Origin: JBBIMP01 sp037444305
GTDB taxonomy: Bacteria; Acidobacteriota; UBA6911
Length of the DNA: 37,296 nucleotides
Assembly: GCA_037444305.1 (NCBI GenBank)
Contig: JBBIMP010000047.1
Location: forward strand, 1-37,296
Reading direction: 5' to 3'
In this document: positions 1 to 8,663 of the stretch, in pieces
How the letters are laid out: the number at the start of each line of letters is the position of its first letter
Numbering within the stretch: position 1 is the stretch's first letter
The notes under the pieces: model-generated
The model's database searches: none
Seen by the model: only the letters and a program-made list of their open reading frames with translations
Told to the model about the DNA's origin: nothing
Position numbers and translations under genes: made by a program

Positions 1-2
1 TG

Positions 3-1778
3 TTCAAACCGGGGTTGCTGACCGGCAATGCCTCGCCCAAGATAGATCTGCGCTCGAAAGACATCTACAAGCGGGATTTCAATAATCCGGCCCCCAGTAT
101 CGGACTGGCATGGAATCCCCGATTTGAAAATTCGCTGCTGAAGTTGTTGTTTGGAGAAGAAGGCAAGTCGGTCTTCAGAGGCGGTTACTCCATTGCCTAC
201 ACGAGGGAGGGGATCTCCCACTTCCGCTCGTTTGCCGGATCAAGTCCCGGTCTGACGCAGTCCATCTCGCTGGCGCCCGGCGATACGGGCTTCGAGCCGG
301 GGGGGCTGCTGCTGCGCAATCCTCTGCCGGCCTTCCGGGAGTTCCCGACGAGCTTCTCCTTCCCTGCCTCCATGTCCCTGTTTACCTTCGGCGCCAGCAG
401 TTTTCTGGCGTACGATCCCAACATCCGCACCCCGTATGTGCAGTCCTGGTCGATCGGGATACAGCGCGAGCTGACCAAAGACCTGGTTATCGAGGCGCGC
501 TATGTCGGCAACCACGGCACAAAGCTGTGGCGCTCCTACAACCTGAACGAAGTGAACATCTTCGAGAACGGATTCCTGGCGGAGTTCAAGAGCGCCCAGA
601 ACAACCTGGCCATCAACCGGGCAGCAGGCGTTACCAGCTTCGCCAACATGGGGCGTACGGGCCAGGTGGCGCTGCCGATTTTCGACGCCCTCTTCGGGGC
701 CCGCGGCGCGATGCCGGCTCTGGCTGCGGCATCCGGCTTCGCGAGCGGCACATTCATTACACAACTCGATCAGGGGCAGGCGGGCGCGATGGCCAACTCC
801 CTTGCCACGTCGGCCACATTCCTCTGCCGCGGGGTGGGGAACAAGCTGGCAGGCTGTACCGACCGCGGCTACAATGCTGCAGGACCTCTGGCGCCAAACT
901 TCTTCCAGGTCAACCCGGACGGTACGGGCACAGGAAGCGTTGGGATGCTGACCAACGGGTCCAGCTCCACTTACAACGGATTGCAGCTGGAGGTGCGGCG
1001 GCGGCTCTCCCGCGGCCTGATGCTGAACGCGCATTACACCTGGAGCAAGTCCCTCACGGATCTGTACGCCGATGCAGCCGATTCCTTCTCCAACTTCCAC
1101 ACCATCAGGAACACCGGCCTGAACAAGGGTCCTTCGCCCTGGGACATCCGGCACGCGTTTGTGGCCAACTGGACCTATGAGATGCCGTTCGGTCCGGGCC
1201 AGCGCTATGTAACCGGCAACCCGGTGGTCAACAAGATCATCGAGGGCTGGCAGCTCCTCGGGATCCTGCGCATCCAATCCGGTCGCGTTTTCCGGCTGGC
1301 CAGCGGCCGGGCCACGGTCAATCAGTTCGATTCAGGCGTGATCCTGAAGGGCATGACGATCAAGGAACTGCAAAAGAAATTTAAGCCGCGGACGGACCCC
1401 GCTTCCGCCGATGCCTTCTTTGTTTCCTCGGATTTGATCGGCGCCGATGGCCGATCCAATCGGGCGGTTCTCGACCTGCCGACAACTCCGGGCGAGCGCG
1501 GCTCCGACATTTACCTGTACGGGCCACGCTTCGTGAAGCCGGACCTGACGGTCATCAAGAGGACGCGCATCACCGAACGGTCCAACATCGAGTTCTGGGC
1601 TGAGTTCTTCAACGCCTTCAACCACAAGAACTTCCTGGTGGGCAGTCCGACGGGTGCAGGTTTCACGCACAGCATCGACTCGACCGCCTTCGGCCGGACG
1701 ACCGACTTTTTCAACGACCTGGGCAACCAGGATCCCGGTCCGCGAATGATCCAGTTCCGGATCCGGATCAACTTCTGA
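3..1778 (+). CDS. TonB-dependent receptor, Oar-like, C-terminal part (5' end outside window)
   Basis: The frame is open to the left edge of the window, so this is the 3' part of a larger gene; the TTG at 15 is not its true start. The 591 visible residues look like the beta-barrel of the large Acidobacteriota Oar/carboxypeptidase-regulatory TonB receptors. Typical pieces are the VIEARYVGNHGTKLWR segment, STYNGLQLEVRRRLSRGL followed by NAHYTWSKSLTD, and DIRHAFVANWTYEMPFG. The protein ends in FRIRINF; a terminal Phe is usual for outer-membrane barrels. Such receptors import large or scarce substrates using TonB energy; the substrate cannot be told. A strong stem-loop follows the stop. The transducer gene at 32589-34547 could be a partner, but nothing links them directly. 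Confidence 0.9.
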   Translation, partial: FKPGLLTGNASPKIDLRSKDIYKRDFNNPAPSIGLAWNPRFENSLLKLLFGEEGKSVFRGGYSIAYTREGISHFRSFAGSSPGLTQSISLAPGDTGFEPGGLLLRNPLPAFREFPTSFSFPASMSLFTFGASSFLAYDPNIRTPYVQSWSIGIQRELTKDLVIEARYVGNHGTKLWRSYNLNEVNIFENGFLAEFKSAQNNLAINRAAGVTSFANMGRTGQVALPIFDALFGARGAMPALAAASGFASGTFITQLDQGQAGAMANSLATSATFLCRGVGNKLAGCTDRGYNAAGPLAPNFFQVNPDGTGTGSVGMLTNGSSSTYNGLQLEVRRRLSRGLMLNAHYTWSKSLTDLYADAADSFSNFHTIRNTGLNKGPSPWDIRHAFVANWTYEMPFGPGQRYVTGNPVVNKIIEGWQLLGILRIQSGRVFRLASGRATVNQFDSGVILKGMTIKELQKKFKPRTDPASADAFFVSSDLIGADGRSNRAVLDLPTTPGERGSDIYLYGPRFVKPDLTVIKRTRITERSNIEFWAEFFNAFNHKNFLVGSPTGAGFTHSIDSTAFGRTTDFFNDLGNQDPGPRMIQFRIRINF

Positions 1779-1795
1779 GAAGCAGTGATTCGAGC

Positions 1796-1824
1796 GGGGG
1801 AGAAGCTGTCTTGGCTTCTCCCCC
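1796..1824. terminator. Rho-independent-type terminator between convergent genes
   Basis: A perfect 11-bp stem, GGGGGAGAAGC (1796-1806) with GCTTCTCCCCC (1814-1824), encloses a 7-nt loop. It lies 17 bases after the receptor stop and 30 before the stop of the convergent TPR gene. The trailing T-run is short (TT), so it may work as a bidirectional stem-loop terminator. Confidence 0.75.
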
Positions 1825-1854
1825 TTCGACAGGCGTGGCCCGCGGATCGGCGGC

Positions 1855-2820
1855 TCATGGAGCCGGGAATCTGGCCATCAGCAGGCGGATCTGTTCGGCA
1901 TTCGGAGAATTTGGATCCATCTCCAGGTAGGCATTCCAGGCGGTGCGCGCCTTCGCAAAATCTCCCGTCTGTGCATACAGCTTCCCCAAGTACAGGAATG
2001 CCAAGGCGCGGTTGTGTCCCTCAGCCTCGCAACCGCTGACCAAGTGGGACTCGGCCTCATCGGGTGAGTCCGTTTCCAGCAGCGCGATGCCCAGGTGGAC
2101 GCGGAGGTCGGGGATTTCGGGGGCCAGTTCGACCGCTTGCCGCAGCGATTGCAGAGCCTCTCGATGGCGGGCTTGATGATTCAGGACCACTCCGAGATTG
2201 AGCAGCGGGAAGACGGCCTGGGGATTACTCTCCAGTACCCGCCGCAACATCTTCTCCGCTGCCGCATAGTCCTTTTTCCCCATCTGCAGCACCGCCAGCT
2301 CGTTCCAGGCCTCCACGTATTCCGGATCCCTGGCGACCGCCCGGCGGAGCTTATCCTCGGCCTGTTTGAGGCGCCCCTTTCTGATTTCCTCCAACGCCTC
2401 GCCATACAACTTCTTTACGCCGGGGGCGAGTTCGTGGACGGCGACTACGCCTCCCGCGGGAGGGGAGGCTCCTTTCACTCCCAGCAGGCTAACTGGAACG
2501 TATCCCCGGTGCTGGGCATAAAAAAGCACGCTGGTTGTGGCAAAGCGCACATCGTCTCCTTCGACGGTGATAGTGTAGGGCTTCGTCGCTCCGAGACCTC
2601 GAAGCGTGAAACGTCCCTGGCCGTCGGTGAAGTGGTACTGCGTTCCGAACCGCGCATCGTCAGCGCTCAAAGTGAAGCGCACTACCTCCTGAATCGGCTG
2701 GCCGGAGGGCAGGAAGATCTGGCCGTGCACCGAGACCCCTGTTGCCTGGGAAAAAGCGAAGACCTCCATCGCGGCGGCGAGCAGAAGAAGCGGAGTATAA
2801 ATTCGTATCCGGTGGATCAT
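1855..2820 (-). CDS. Secreted TPR protein with carboxypeptidase-regulatory-like domain
   Basis: The 321-residue product starts with a signal peptide (MIHRIRIYTPLLLLAAAMEV, then a VFAFSQA cleavage region). Residues from about 27 to 125 form a CarboxypepD_reg-like beta domain (VSVHGQIFLPSGQPIQEV, then a DGQGRFTLRGL strand pair). The C-terminal half holds at least four TPR units (for example ARDPEYVEAWNELAVLQ and FPLLNLGVVLNHQARHREA). I chose the ATG at 2820 over the longer frame beginning at 2958 because it gives the signal peptide at residue 1 and has AGGAG upstream. It lies 100 bp downstream of the terpenoid operon in the same direction, but the gap and secreted domain type suggest an independent role. 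Such proteins are common in Acidobacteriota; the function is unknown, probably periplasmic protein-protein contacts. Confidence 0.8.
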   Translation of the reverse strand: MIHRIRIYTPLLLLAAAMEVFAFSQATGVSVHGQIFLPSGQPIQEVVRFTLSADDARFGTQYHFTDGQGRFTLRGLGATKPYTITVEGDDVRFATTSVLFYAQHRGYVPVSLLGVKGASPPAGGVVAVHELAPGVKKLYGEALEEIRKGRLKQAEDKLRRAVARDPEYVEAWNELAVLQMGKKDYAAAEKMLRRVLESNPQAVFPLLNLGVVLNHQARHREALQSLRQAVELAPEIPDLRVHLGIALLETDSPDEAESHLVSGCEAEGHNRALAFLYLGKLYAQTGDFAKARTAWNAYLEMDPNSPNAEQIRLLMARFPAP

Positions 2821-2920
2821 AGCGGCTCCTGCAATGAGAGGATACAGCCGCAACAGGCTTTGGGCAAGCGGCTCAGGGAGATGGTATTTTAAAAAGACCT
2901 CCGGACGCGGATTGCGCGGA

Positions 2921-4756
2921 TCATATGGATGAGCCTTGCGCTCTTGAAGAGTCCCCAAGCAAGGATCTGGCGGCAGCCAGGCCGGACAGCGCGAACACGA
3001 CGGGATAGAGCGCCTCGCAATACCAAAGGCGGGCGAAGTACAGACCTATCGGGGCCGGCTCGATGCTTCTCCCGCAGTCAGTCCGCTCGATCAACCACTG
3101 TACGCCGCGTTGCAGAGCGATGCCCGCCTCAACCTCGGCATATCGCCCTCCCGCGGCCGCCAGACCGGAAAGAGCGAGTCCGGTCTCCTCGATGGATGAC
3201 GGGCAATCTCGTCCACCGCCCCACCCTCCGTCCCGATTCTGCGCCGAAAGGAGCCATTCGCAACCGCGGACGATCATGCCCGTTACTCCGGCGCGCCCGG
3301 AGCTGAGCGAGCAAAGGCTCCTGACGACTCCCGCGGTTCCGTAGGTCGGATTCTCTTCGGACTGTTCGGTTTCGTTTCCGAACCACAACGGAATCCAGGC
3401 GCCGTCGCAGCGTTGAGTGGAGCGAAGATACTGCACTGCTCGATCGATGCCGCGCGCAACGTCCTCTTTCAAGGCTTCCGGAAAACGATCGCGCCAGGCA
3501 TTCCAGGCCTCGAGCGAGTGCGCGGTAAGATCCGGGCAGCTGCGATCGAAAGGGAGCTTGCCCCATCCCCGGCAGAATGTGGGCATCCCTCCATCCCGAT
3601 TCTGCAGGCCCAGGAGCCAACGCGCTCCGGCGCAGGCGGCCTCCTGTACGCGCAAATCCTCCCGATCCAGGTTGTGCAGAGCGAGAAGCGCTCCGGAAGT
3701 ATCGTCGGCATCGGGAACGCCGCCGGGAAGATCGGTCCACGCCCAGCCTCCGGGCGCGGCGTTCGTATACGGATGCCGCACCCGGTACTGCTGCCCGAGC
3801 AGCCACTCCAATACCTTTCGGCGATCGGTTTCGCTCAGTATGGAACTGAAATGCGGCATCCGGGACAGAGCGTTGACCGCGTGCGTCGTCACCCAGATGG
3901 CCAGGTTCGTGTCGATGGCCCAGGATCCGTCTTCCCGCACGGAAGACACCAGAAACTCGATCCCCCGCTTCGCTGCCGCAGAATTCGTTCTGCCGACGGC
4001 GGCGAGACTCAGAACGACGAAGCTCGTCAGCGGAATGGCCTCGAGATAGCCGCCGCTCGCGGGCTGAATCTGCCCGAGAATTCGCAGTGTGCGCTTGCGG
4101 AGCAGGTCGCGGGCTATTCGTGCCGGGATATTTCCGGAGGGACGACGGGCGTGGCGCACCTGGCCGATGGCGATCAATGCCGGGAGCGCATAACTGACGA
4201 CGGGAAGCCGCAGCCATCGAAACCATTGCCGGGGAAATGCGGCCAGCTCAAACGGCAGCTGAGGAACTCGCCGCCAGCACTCCGTTTGTGGGCCGAGCCT
4301 CCCGGCCAGGGCCAGGGCCGTCAGAATGGGCGCGGAGAAAGTCCGGTCTCCACCATACTTGGCGGCAACCGCGCTGGCGATCTCATCGGGACCCAGACTT
4401 CCCGCGGCCTGCTCGAGCCACGCCTGGACGCGATGAAGCGCCTCGCTGTCCTGTCCTGACGACCTGCCGGCCACGGTCAGCGCCGCCCAGCACAGGGCGC
4501 TCGTGCTTATGTTGCTTCGGCTGGCGATCGTGTCGCCCCACCCGCCGTCACGGTTCTGGCGCCGCACCAGCCAGTCCAGGCCGCGGGACACGAGATCCGG
4601 AGAGTCCGTTCCTGCGGCGAGGAGAGCCAGAACCGCGGTCGCCGTCGAGAGCGCGCTGGAGGAAAGCTCTCCTTCCCAGCGCGAGTCCGGCGTGCGCCAT
4701 TCGAGAAGCCTTTCCGTCAACCGGTTCAGCGTTTCGTCGAGCACGGGAGAATGCAT
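2921..4756 (-). CDS. Squalene-hopene-cyclase-like class II terpene cyclase
   Basis: This 611-residue protein is built from squalene cyclase/prenyltransferase repeats with QW-type motifs (WLVRRQNRDGGWGD near the N-terminus, WLLGLQNRDGGM, WLLSAQNRDGGWGGG). The class II catalytic acid motif DxDD is present as DADDT at residues 349-352, preceded by GGWAWTDLPGGVP. The CPDLTAHSLEAW segment matches the family's conserved EDVTAHVLE region. Size and motif position fit squalene-hopene cyclases (about 630 residues). Family knowledge says DxDD enzymes start cyclisation by protonating a double bond or epoxide of a polyprene. I chose the ATG at 4756 (GAGGG just upstream) over a GTG at 4798. It is the last gene of the operon that also encodes a polyprenyl synthase, so the substrate may be made locally. 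The substrate is not provable from sequence; squalene itself is not implied because no squalene synthase is in the window. Confidence 0.85.
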   Translation of the reverse strand: MHSPVLDETLNRLTERLLEWRTPDSRWEGELSSSALSTATAVLALLAAGTDSPDLVSRGLDWLVRRQNRDGGWGDTIASRSNISTSALCWAALTVAGRSSGQDSEALHRVQAWLEQAAGSLGPDEIASAVAAKYGGDRTFSAPILTALALAGRLGPQTECWRRVPQLPFELAAFPRQWFRWLRLPVVSYALPALIAIGQVRHARRPSGNIPARIARDLLRKRTLRILGQIQPASGGYLEAIPLTSFVVLSLAAVGRTNSAAAKRGIEFLVSSVREDGSWAIDTNLAIWVTTHAVNALSRMPHFSSILSETDRRKVLEWLLGQQYRVRHPYTNAAPGGWAWTDLPGGVPDADDTSGALLALHNLDREDLRVQEAACAGARWLLGLQNRDGGMPTFCRGWGKLPFDRSCPDLTAHSLEAWNAWRDRFPEALKEDVARGIDRAVQYLRSTQRCDGAWIPLWFGNETEQSEENPTYGTAGVVRSLCSLSSGRAGVTGMIVRGCEWLLSAQNRDGGWGGGRDCPSSIEETGLALSGLAAAGGRYAEVEAGIALQRGVQWLIERTDCGRSIEPAPIGLYFARLWYCEALYPVVFALSGLAAARSLLGDSSRAQGSSI

Positions 4757-4831
4757 GTGACCCTCAAATTCCTCCGGGCTGTCGCCGCCTTGCCCCACGG
4801 CGTTCCGAGTTCAGCCCCATGCACAGGGACA

Positions 4832-5716
4832 TCAAAGGCTCAGGTGGCCGAGGGCCAGAAGCCCGTAGTACGTGTACTCGCAGTCGAGTTCAGTATCCTC
4901 CCAATGCCCGTAGAATCCGCCGCGATTGGTCCAGAGGGAGTCGATGAAATCGAGAGAGATCTCCCTAATCGGATCGATCGCGGCCCGGAGCCCGGACAGG
5001 GCGTGCAGGGCCGTCGCCGTCGAAAGCAGGTCGGGAATAGGCGCTGCCGGAGAGGCCGAAAATCCTCCCTGCCGGTGGCTGCGGTTCATGAGCCAGCGGC
5101 TCAGCTCGGGTCGGGGAATCTCACCGAGATGTCTCAGCAGGGTGACGGCCGCCGCGGTTGCGGGTGTCAATCCGACCGGAGCGCCCGGTTGATTGGCGAA
5201 TCCTCCGTCCTTCGTCTCGAGAGCGGCAAGGCAATCCCTCATTTGACTTCTCGCAGGAATCTCAAGGCCCAGATCCTGATATGCACCGAGCGCCAGGAAA
5301 CAGCCGTAGACGGTCCCATGTCCCTGCCCCCCGGAGGGGTCGTAGCCCCCGTCCTTGCTTCGATAAGCCTCGATCCTCGCGAGTATGCGTTCGCGCGGCA
5401 CTTCCTGGAGAAGGTCATCGGGCATGGTTGCCCAGGAGCGGGCCAGGCAGGCGAGATGGACGAAGTCGAGCGACTCTCCGTCGCCGAAGCTGCGGAGGTA
5501 AGTCCCGACGGAGGCCGCCGGGATGTCGGCAGCCAGGGCTGCGAGGCACTCGAGCCCGAAGACCGTGTAATAGAGGTCGCTTTTCTCTTTGCGGCCTCGA
5601 AAGCCTCCATCGAGATTCAGCCGCCCAAGCGCAAAGTCGACGATCAGATCGGCAGAATCATGAAGCTGCCGGCGCGCCAGCCTGGCGACCTGCAGCATCT
5701 CGCGTCTCAAACTCAC
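4832..5716 (-). CDS. Prenyltransferase/squalene-oxidase-repeat protein (protein prenyltransferase beta-like fold)
   Basis: The 294-residue protein has about five alpha/alpha-barrel repeats of the type GGF-GR/YTVFGLECLAAL, DGGYDPSGGQGHGTVYGCF, DGGFANQPGAPVGL, QGGFSASPAAPIPDLLST and GGFYGHWED, ending ELDCEYTYYGLLALGHLSL. That is the fold of RabGGTase/FTase beta subunits and of half a squalene cyclase. No DxDD motif is visible, so it is probably not a class II cyclase. Zinc ligands of true protein prenyltransferases cannot be assigned with confidence. The GTG start at 5716 (AGGGG upstream) overlaps the preceding polyprenyl synthase gene by 59 bp; an ATG at 5698 is an alternative. Co-expression with a cyclase and a synthase suggests it binds or transfers an isoprenoid in the same pathway. 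Its role is inference. Confidence 0.75.
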   Translation of the reverse strand: MSLRREMLQVARLARRQLHDSADLIVDFALGRLNLDGGFRGRKEKSDLYYTVFGLECLAALAADIPAASVGTYLRSFGDGESLDFVHLACLARSWATMPDDLLQEVPRERILARIEAYRSKDGGYDPSGGQGHGTVYGCFLALGAYQDLGLEIPARSQMRDCLAALETKDGGFANQPGAPVGLTPATAAAVTLLRHLGEIPRPELSRWLMNRSHRQGGFSASPAAPIPDLLSTATALHALSGLRAAIDPIREISLDFIDSLWTNRGGFYGHWEDTELDCEYTYYGLLALGHLSL

Positions 5717-7382
5717 TGCACCAGCCCCTCACTTCGATCGCAAAGATTTTGCCGACGACGCGCCGGAGCAGGCTTTTGAGGCCCGTGTGTTCCAACGCGG
5801 TCAGGGAGCGAACCGCTTCTTCTTTGTAAGAGAACAGGAGACCGCGCATGCGCTCTGCCACCCCCAGCTCGTCCATCAGGCGGCGGAGATCGTCGACATT
5901 CTCGAAAGCCGATTGCTCGCGGCGCCACGCGCTCTCCACCATGGAGCGGCGATTTCCTTTGGCGCTCTCATAGGCGATCGCCAGGGGGAGTGTCGGCCTG
6001 AGCGCAAGGAAGTCTGCGCTTTCCGCGCCGGCTTGCCAATCGTGCAGGTCGTCCCGGATCTGATACGCGATGCCGAGCGCTTCGCTGTACCGGGTCAGCG
6101 TCTCGAAGACATCCGGACCCGCCCCTGCGTACGCTGCGCCCAGTTCGAGCGCAACCTGGAATGCAGGCGCGGTCTTCCTGCGGAAGATGTCGAGGACGCG
6201 GCGCAGCGCGAGAGGCTCGGGGGAACGCGCCCAGAGAAGCTCCGCTCCCTGGCCCAGACAGAGCGTGCGGTGCCCCGCGGCGGCGCTTTGAATCATCCGG
6301 CCGCGCACGTCCGCGCCGGCGCCGCATTCGGCAAGGAGCCGGTATCCCTCCCCGATCAGCAGATCGCCGACGTTCAACGCCACCGGGACGCCATACTCCG
6401 CGTGCAGCGTGGGCGAGCCGTACCGGACTTCGTCGCCGTCTTCGATGTCGTCGTGAACGAGGGACGCCTTGTGGAAACACTCGACCGCGACCGCTATCTT
6501 GCGCAGATCGGGAGGCATGGGCAGTTCCGGGTCGTCCTGGAGCGCTTTCCAGGCGCACGCGGCCAGAAACGGGCGCCAGCGTTTCCCTTGCCGGGCGATC
6601 CAGTCGCGGGCGATGCAGCCCGTGGCGTCGTTTTTTTCGAATGCAGAGATTTCATCGAGCGCCGGCCCCTCAAACCAGGAGGCGACCTGCTCTCTCAGTG
6701 CATTCAGGTCGAGGCGCCTGGTCTTGTCCTCCCGCGTAAGGTGAATGACATCCCGGATCCAGTCGAGATCCACAGTCGTGTCTCTGCAATCATCCTGCAG
6801 CAGAGGGATCGCCGCGCCCGGGATGGCTGCAGACTCCATGTAAGGAAACGCGCGTTCGAGCACGGAGAGGCAGCTGACGCCGACGATGGCGTCGATCTTG
6901 CCCGTCTGGATGAGGGCCATGACCATGGCCGAGCCTTCGGCAACGAGAACGGCATAACCGAGCCGCTCGGCCTCGGTCTCGAGATCCCGAATGGAACAGA
7001 GCCCGCAGCGTCTGCACAGCAGGCCGAATTCGTCGACCCGGGCCGCGCACTTGTCCTCCACCCGCAGACACTTCGAGAGGAGAAGCAGGCGCCGTTGGAA
7101 AGGCACGGACGCCAGCTGCTCGCGCCAGACTGCGTTGTTCACCAGAACCGAAACATAATCGCGATATTTGCTTTCGATCCCGTGCCGGGACATGAACGCA
7201 TCCGCATGATGGCGCAACTCGTCGAATTGAAGCGGCGGAACGGGGCGCACCACATCCACGTATTTCTCGAGCAATGCCCTGATCCGCTCCCGCTCCGCCC
7301 GCGTCTGCGGAATGTTCTCATTCGGTTGCCGGCATCGAGGCGGGGGCGCCAGCGGCGGGATGTGCAAAACCGGCAATTGCAT
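5658..7382 (-). CDS. DUF116-polyprenyl diphosphate synthase fusion
   Basis: The 574-residue protein has two parts. Residues about 30-215 match DUF116: a Cys-rich region with C105, C112, C123, C126, C129, C171 and C199 (the CRRCGLCS motif is the core), which could hold an Fe-S cluster. Residues about 240-574 are a trans-isoprenyl diphosphate synthase: GKRWRP at 266-271, first Asp-rich motif DDIED at 311-315 after VHDD, and second Asp-rich motif DDLHD at 444-448. All Mg-diphosphate ligands are present, so it should condense IPP with an allylic primer; product length is not predictable here. The ATG at 7382 is preceded by AAAGGAG and is preferred to the longer 625-residue frame. It sits between the radical SAM gene (76-bp gap) and the prenyltransferase-repeat gene (overlap). 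Confidence 0.88.
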   Translation of the reverse strand: MQLPVLHIPPLAPPPRCRQPNENIPQTRAERERIRALLEKYVDVVRPVPPLQFDELRHHADAFMSRHGIESKYRDYVSVLVNNAVWREQLASVPFQRRLLLLSKCLRVEDKCAARVDEFGLLCRRCGLCSIRDLETEAERLGYAVLVAEGSAMVMALIQTGKIDAIVGVSCLSVLERAFPYMESAAIPGAAIPLLQDDCRDTTVDLDWIRDVIHLTREDKTRRLDLNALREQVASWFEGPALDEISAFEKNDATGCIARDWIARQGKRWRPFLAACAWKALQDDPELPMPPDLRKIAVAVECFHKASLVHDDIEDGDEVRYGSPTLHAEYGVPVALNVGDLLIGEGYRLLAECGAGADVRGRMIQSAAAGHRTLCLGQGAELLWARSPEPLALRRVLDIFRRKTAPAFQVALELGAAYAGAGPDVFETLTRYSEALGIAYQIRDDLHDWQAGAESADFLALRPTLPLAIAYESAKGNRRSMVESAWRREQSAFENVDDLRRLMDELGVAERMRGLLFSYKEEAVRSLTALEHTGLKSLLRRVVGKIFAIEVRGWCSEFETRDAAGRQAGAPAAS

Positions 7383-7458
7383 GTCACTCCTTTCGGGCGA
7401 TCCGCGGTTGAGTCCTCGCCGTTGGCCGAAGCGGGCCGCCTCATCCGCGTTCAACTTC

Positions 7459-8652
7459 TTACGTGTAGGCGCCGAAGCCGAAGAACCAGTGTTTCTTGGC
7501 GAAGCGATACGCCCAGTGCTCCTCCGGAATCTCATGCCCCGGGTCGTGCTGACTGTTGCGGACTTCGAGGCGCTCCAGCTCCGCCAGCGCGCTCTGCCTC
7601 TGCGAGGTGTCGCGGGCCCCGTGCTTTGCCACCAGGTCGCGGACGAGATCCGGTCTCTCCAGGACTATGCATCCGCGGGTGGCGCGCGCCGCAGTCTCCC
7701 GGAAGTCCCGCAGAAACTCCGACTTTGTCATGGTCTCGTAAATGCCGGGTCCGTCGTGAACCGATTCTGCGGCGAACTGGATGATCGGGCACGGTTCGAC
7801 GTCCCCGTAGGGACTGATGTGGTGGCTGACACCGGTGGCCATCGGGCAGAGCGCCTCCCCGCGGTCGTCCCAGTAGGTGTCCACGATGGCTATCGGGAGC
7901 CGCGCTCGCATCTCCACCACGAAGCGCCGCAACTTCCGGACCTGCTCGGGCCGCAGTGCCAGCTCGGGCGCCGCATTGGGACCGACGACGCGGTACGTGT
8001 AGAACCAGACGTAATGCACTCCCATCCCGATCAGCCGCCGCAGCCAGGACTCCTGCACCAGATCGTCGATGTTGGACTGGCAGACGCTCGTGGAGACGCC
8101 CGTGATCAGGCGGCTTCGCCTGCAGTTCTCCAAGCCGGCGAGGGTTTTGGAGTAGACGTCGGAGCGGCCTCGCCGCTCATCGCTGACGACCGCGTTGCCC
8201 TCGATGCTGAGCAGAGGGCTTGCGTTTCCGAGCCGGCGAAGCTCGCGCGCGACGCTGTCGGTTATCAGATGGCCGTTCGTGAATATCTGAAAGTAACAGT
8301 CGGGATGCGCCGCCAGAATGTCCATCAGCTGCGGGTGCAGGAGCGGCTCGCCTCCCAGGATTCCGAAGTGGCTGTTCCCATGTCTCTTGGCGTCGCCGAC
8401 GATCCGGTTCATGGCCTCCAGATCGAGGTACCGGCGGGGCGCCTCGACATCGACCCAACACCCCTGGCAGCGAAGCTGGCAACTGTTGATCACGGATATG
8501 AAGAGGAAGGGCGGGAAATGCACGCCGCGGCGAAGTCTGCGCTTGTATGCCTCTATGGAACGCATTCCCTTGTAGCCGGAATTGTAGACAAACTTGCCGA
8601 GCAGCCGGGGATCGGTTTCCGTGAGCATACGTTGGGCAAAGCGCATCAGCAT
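7459..8652 (-). CDS. Radical SAM enzyme with SPASM-like C-terminal cysteines
   Basis: The 397-residue protein carries the radical SAM cluster motif C58-x3-C62-x2-C65 (SCQLRCQGC) and the SAM-contact GGEPLLHP segment. Its C-terminal region has further Cys residues (ALCPMATGVSHHISPYGDVEPCP, then GCIVLE), resembling a SPASM/twitch auxiliary-cluster region. The start at 8652 has GAAGGAA upstream; the frame runs further upstream but that part overlaps the ferredoxin gene and does not look conserved. It follows the ferredoxin gene by 11 bp, which suggests the ferredoxin reduces its cluster. Next to isoprenoid enzymes it brings to mind HpnH, which acts on hopenes, but HpnH-specific features are not evident. 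The substrate is unknown. Confidence 0.85.
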   Translation of the reverse strand: MLMRFAQRMLTETDPRLLGKFVYNSGYKGMRSIEAYKRRLRRGVHFPPFLFISVINSCQLRCQGCWVDVEAPRRYLDLEAMNRIVGDAKRHGNSHFGILGGEPLLHPQLMDILAAHPDCYFQIFTNGHLITDSVARELRRLGNASPLLSIEGNAVVSDERRGRSDVYSKTLAGLENCRRSRLITGVSTSVCQSNIDDLVQESWLRRLIGMGVHYVWFYTYRVVGPNAAPELALRPEQVRKLRRFVVEMRARLPIAIVDTYWDDRGEALCPMATGVSHHISPYGDVEPCPIIQFAAESVHDGPGIYETMTKSEFLRDFRETAARATRGCIVLERPDLVRDLVAKHGARDTSQRQSALAELERLEVRNSQHDPGHEIPEEHWAYRFAKKHWFFGFGAYT

Positions 8653-8663
8653 CGGCGTTTCCT

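Noticed and set aside
240..1277. Long minus-strand frame of 345 codons opposite the TonB receptor
   Set aside because: It is a shadow of the real plus-strand gene: Arg/Gly/Val-rich translation, no motifs, and no domain resemblance.
3129..4226. Minus-strand frame of 365 codons inside the terpene cyclase gene
   Set aside because: Out-of-frame shadow rich in Arg and Ser without any family pattern; the in-frame product has clear QW and DxDD motifs.
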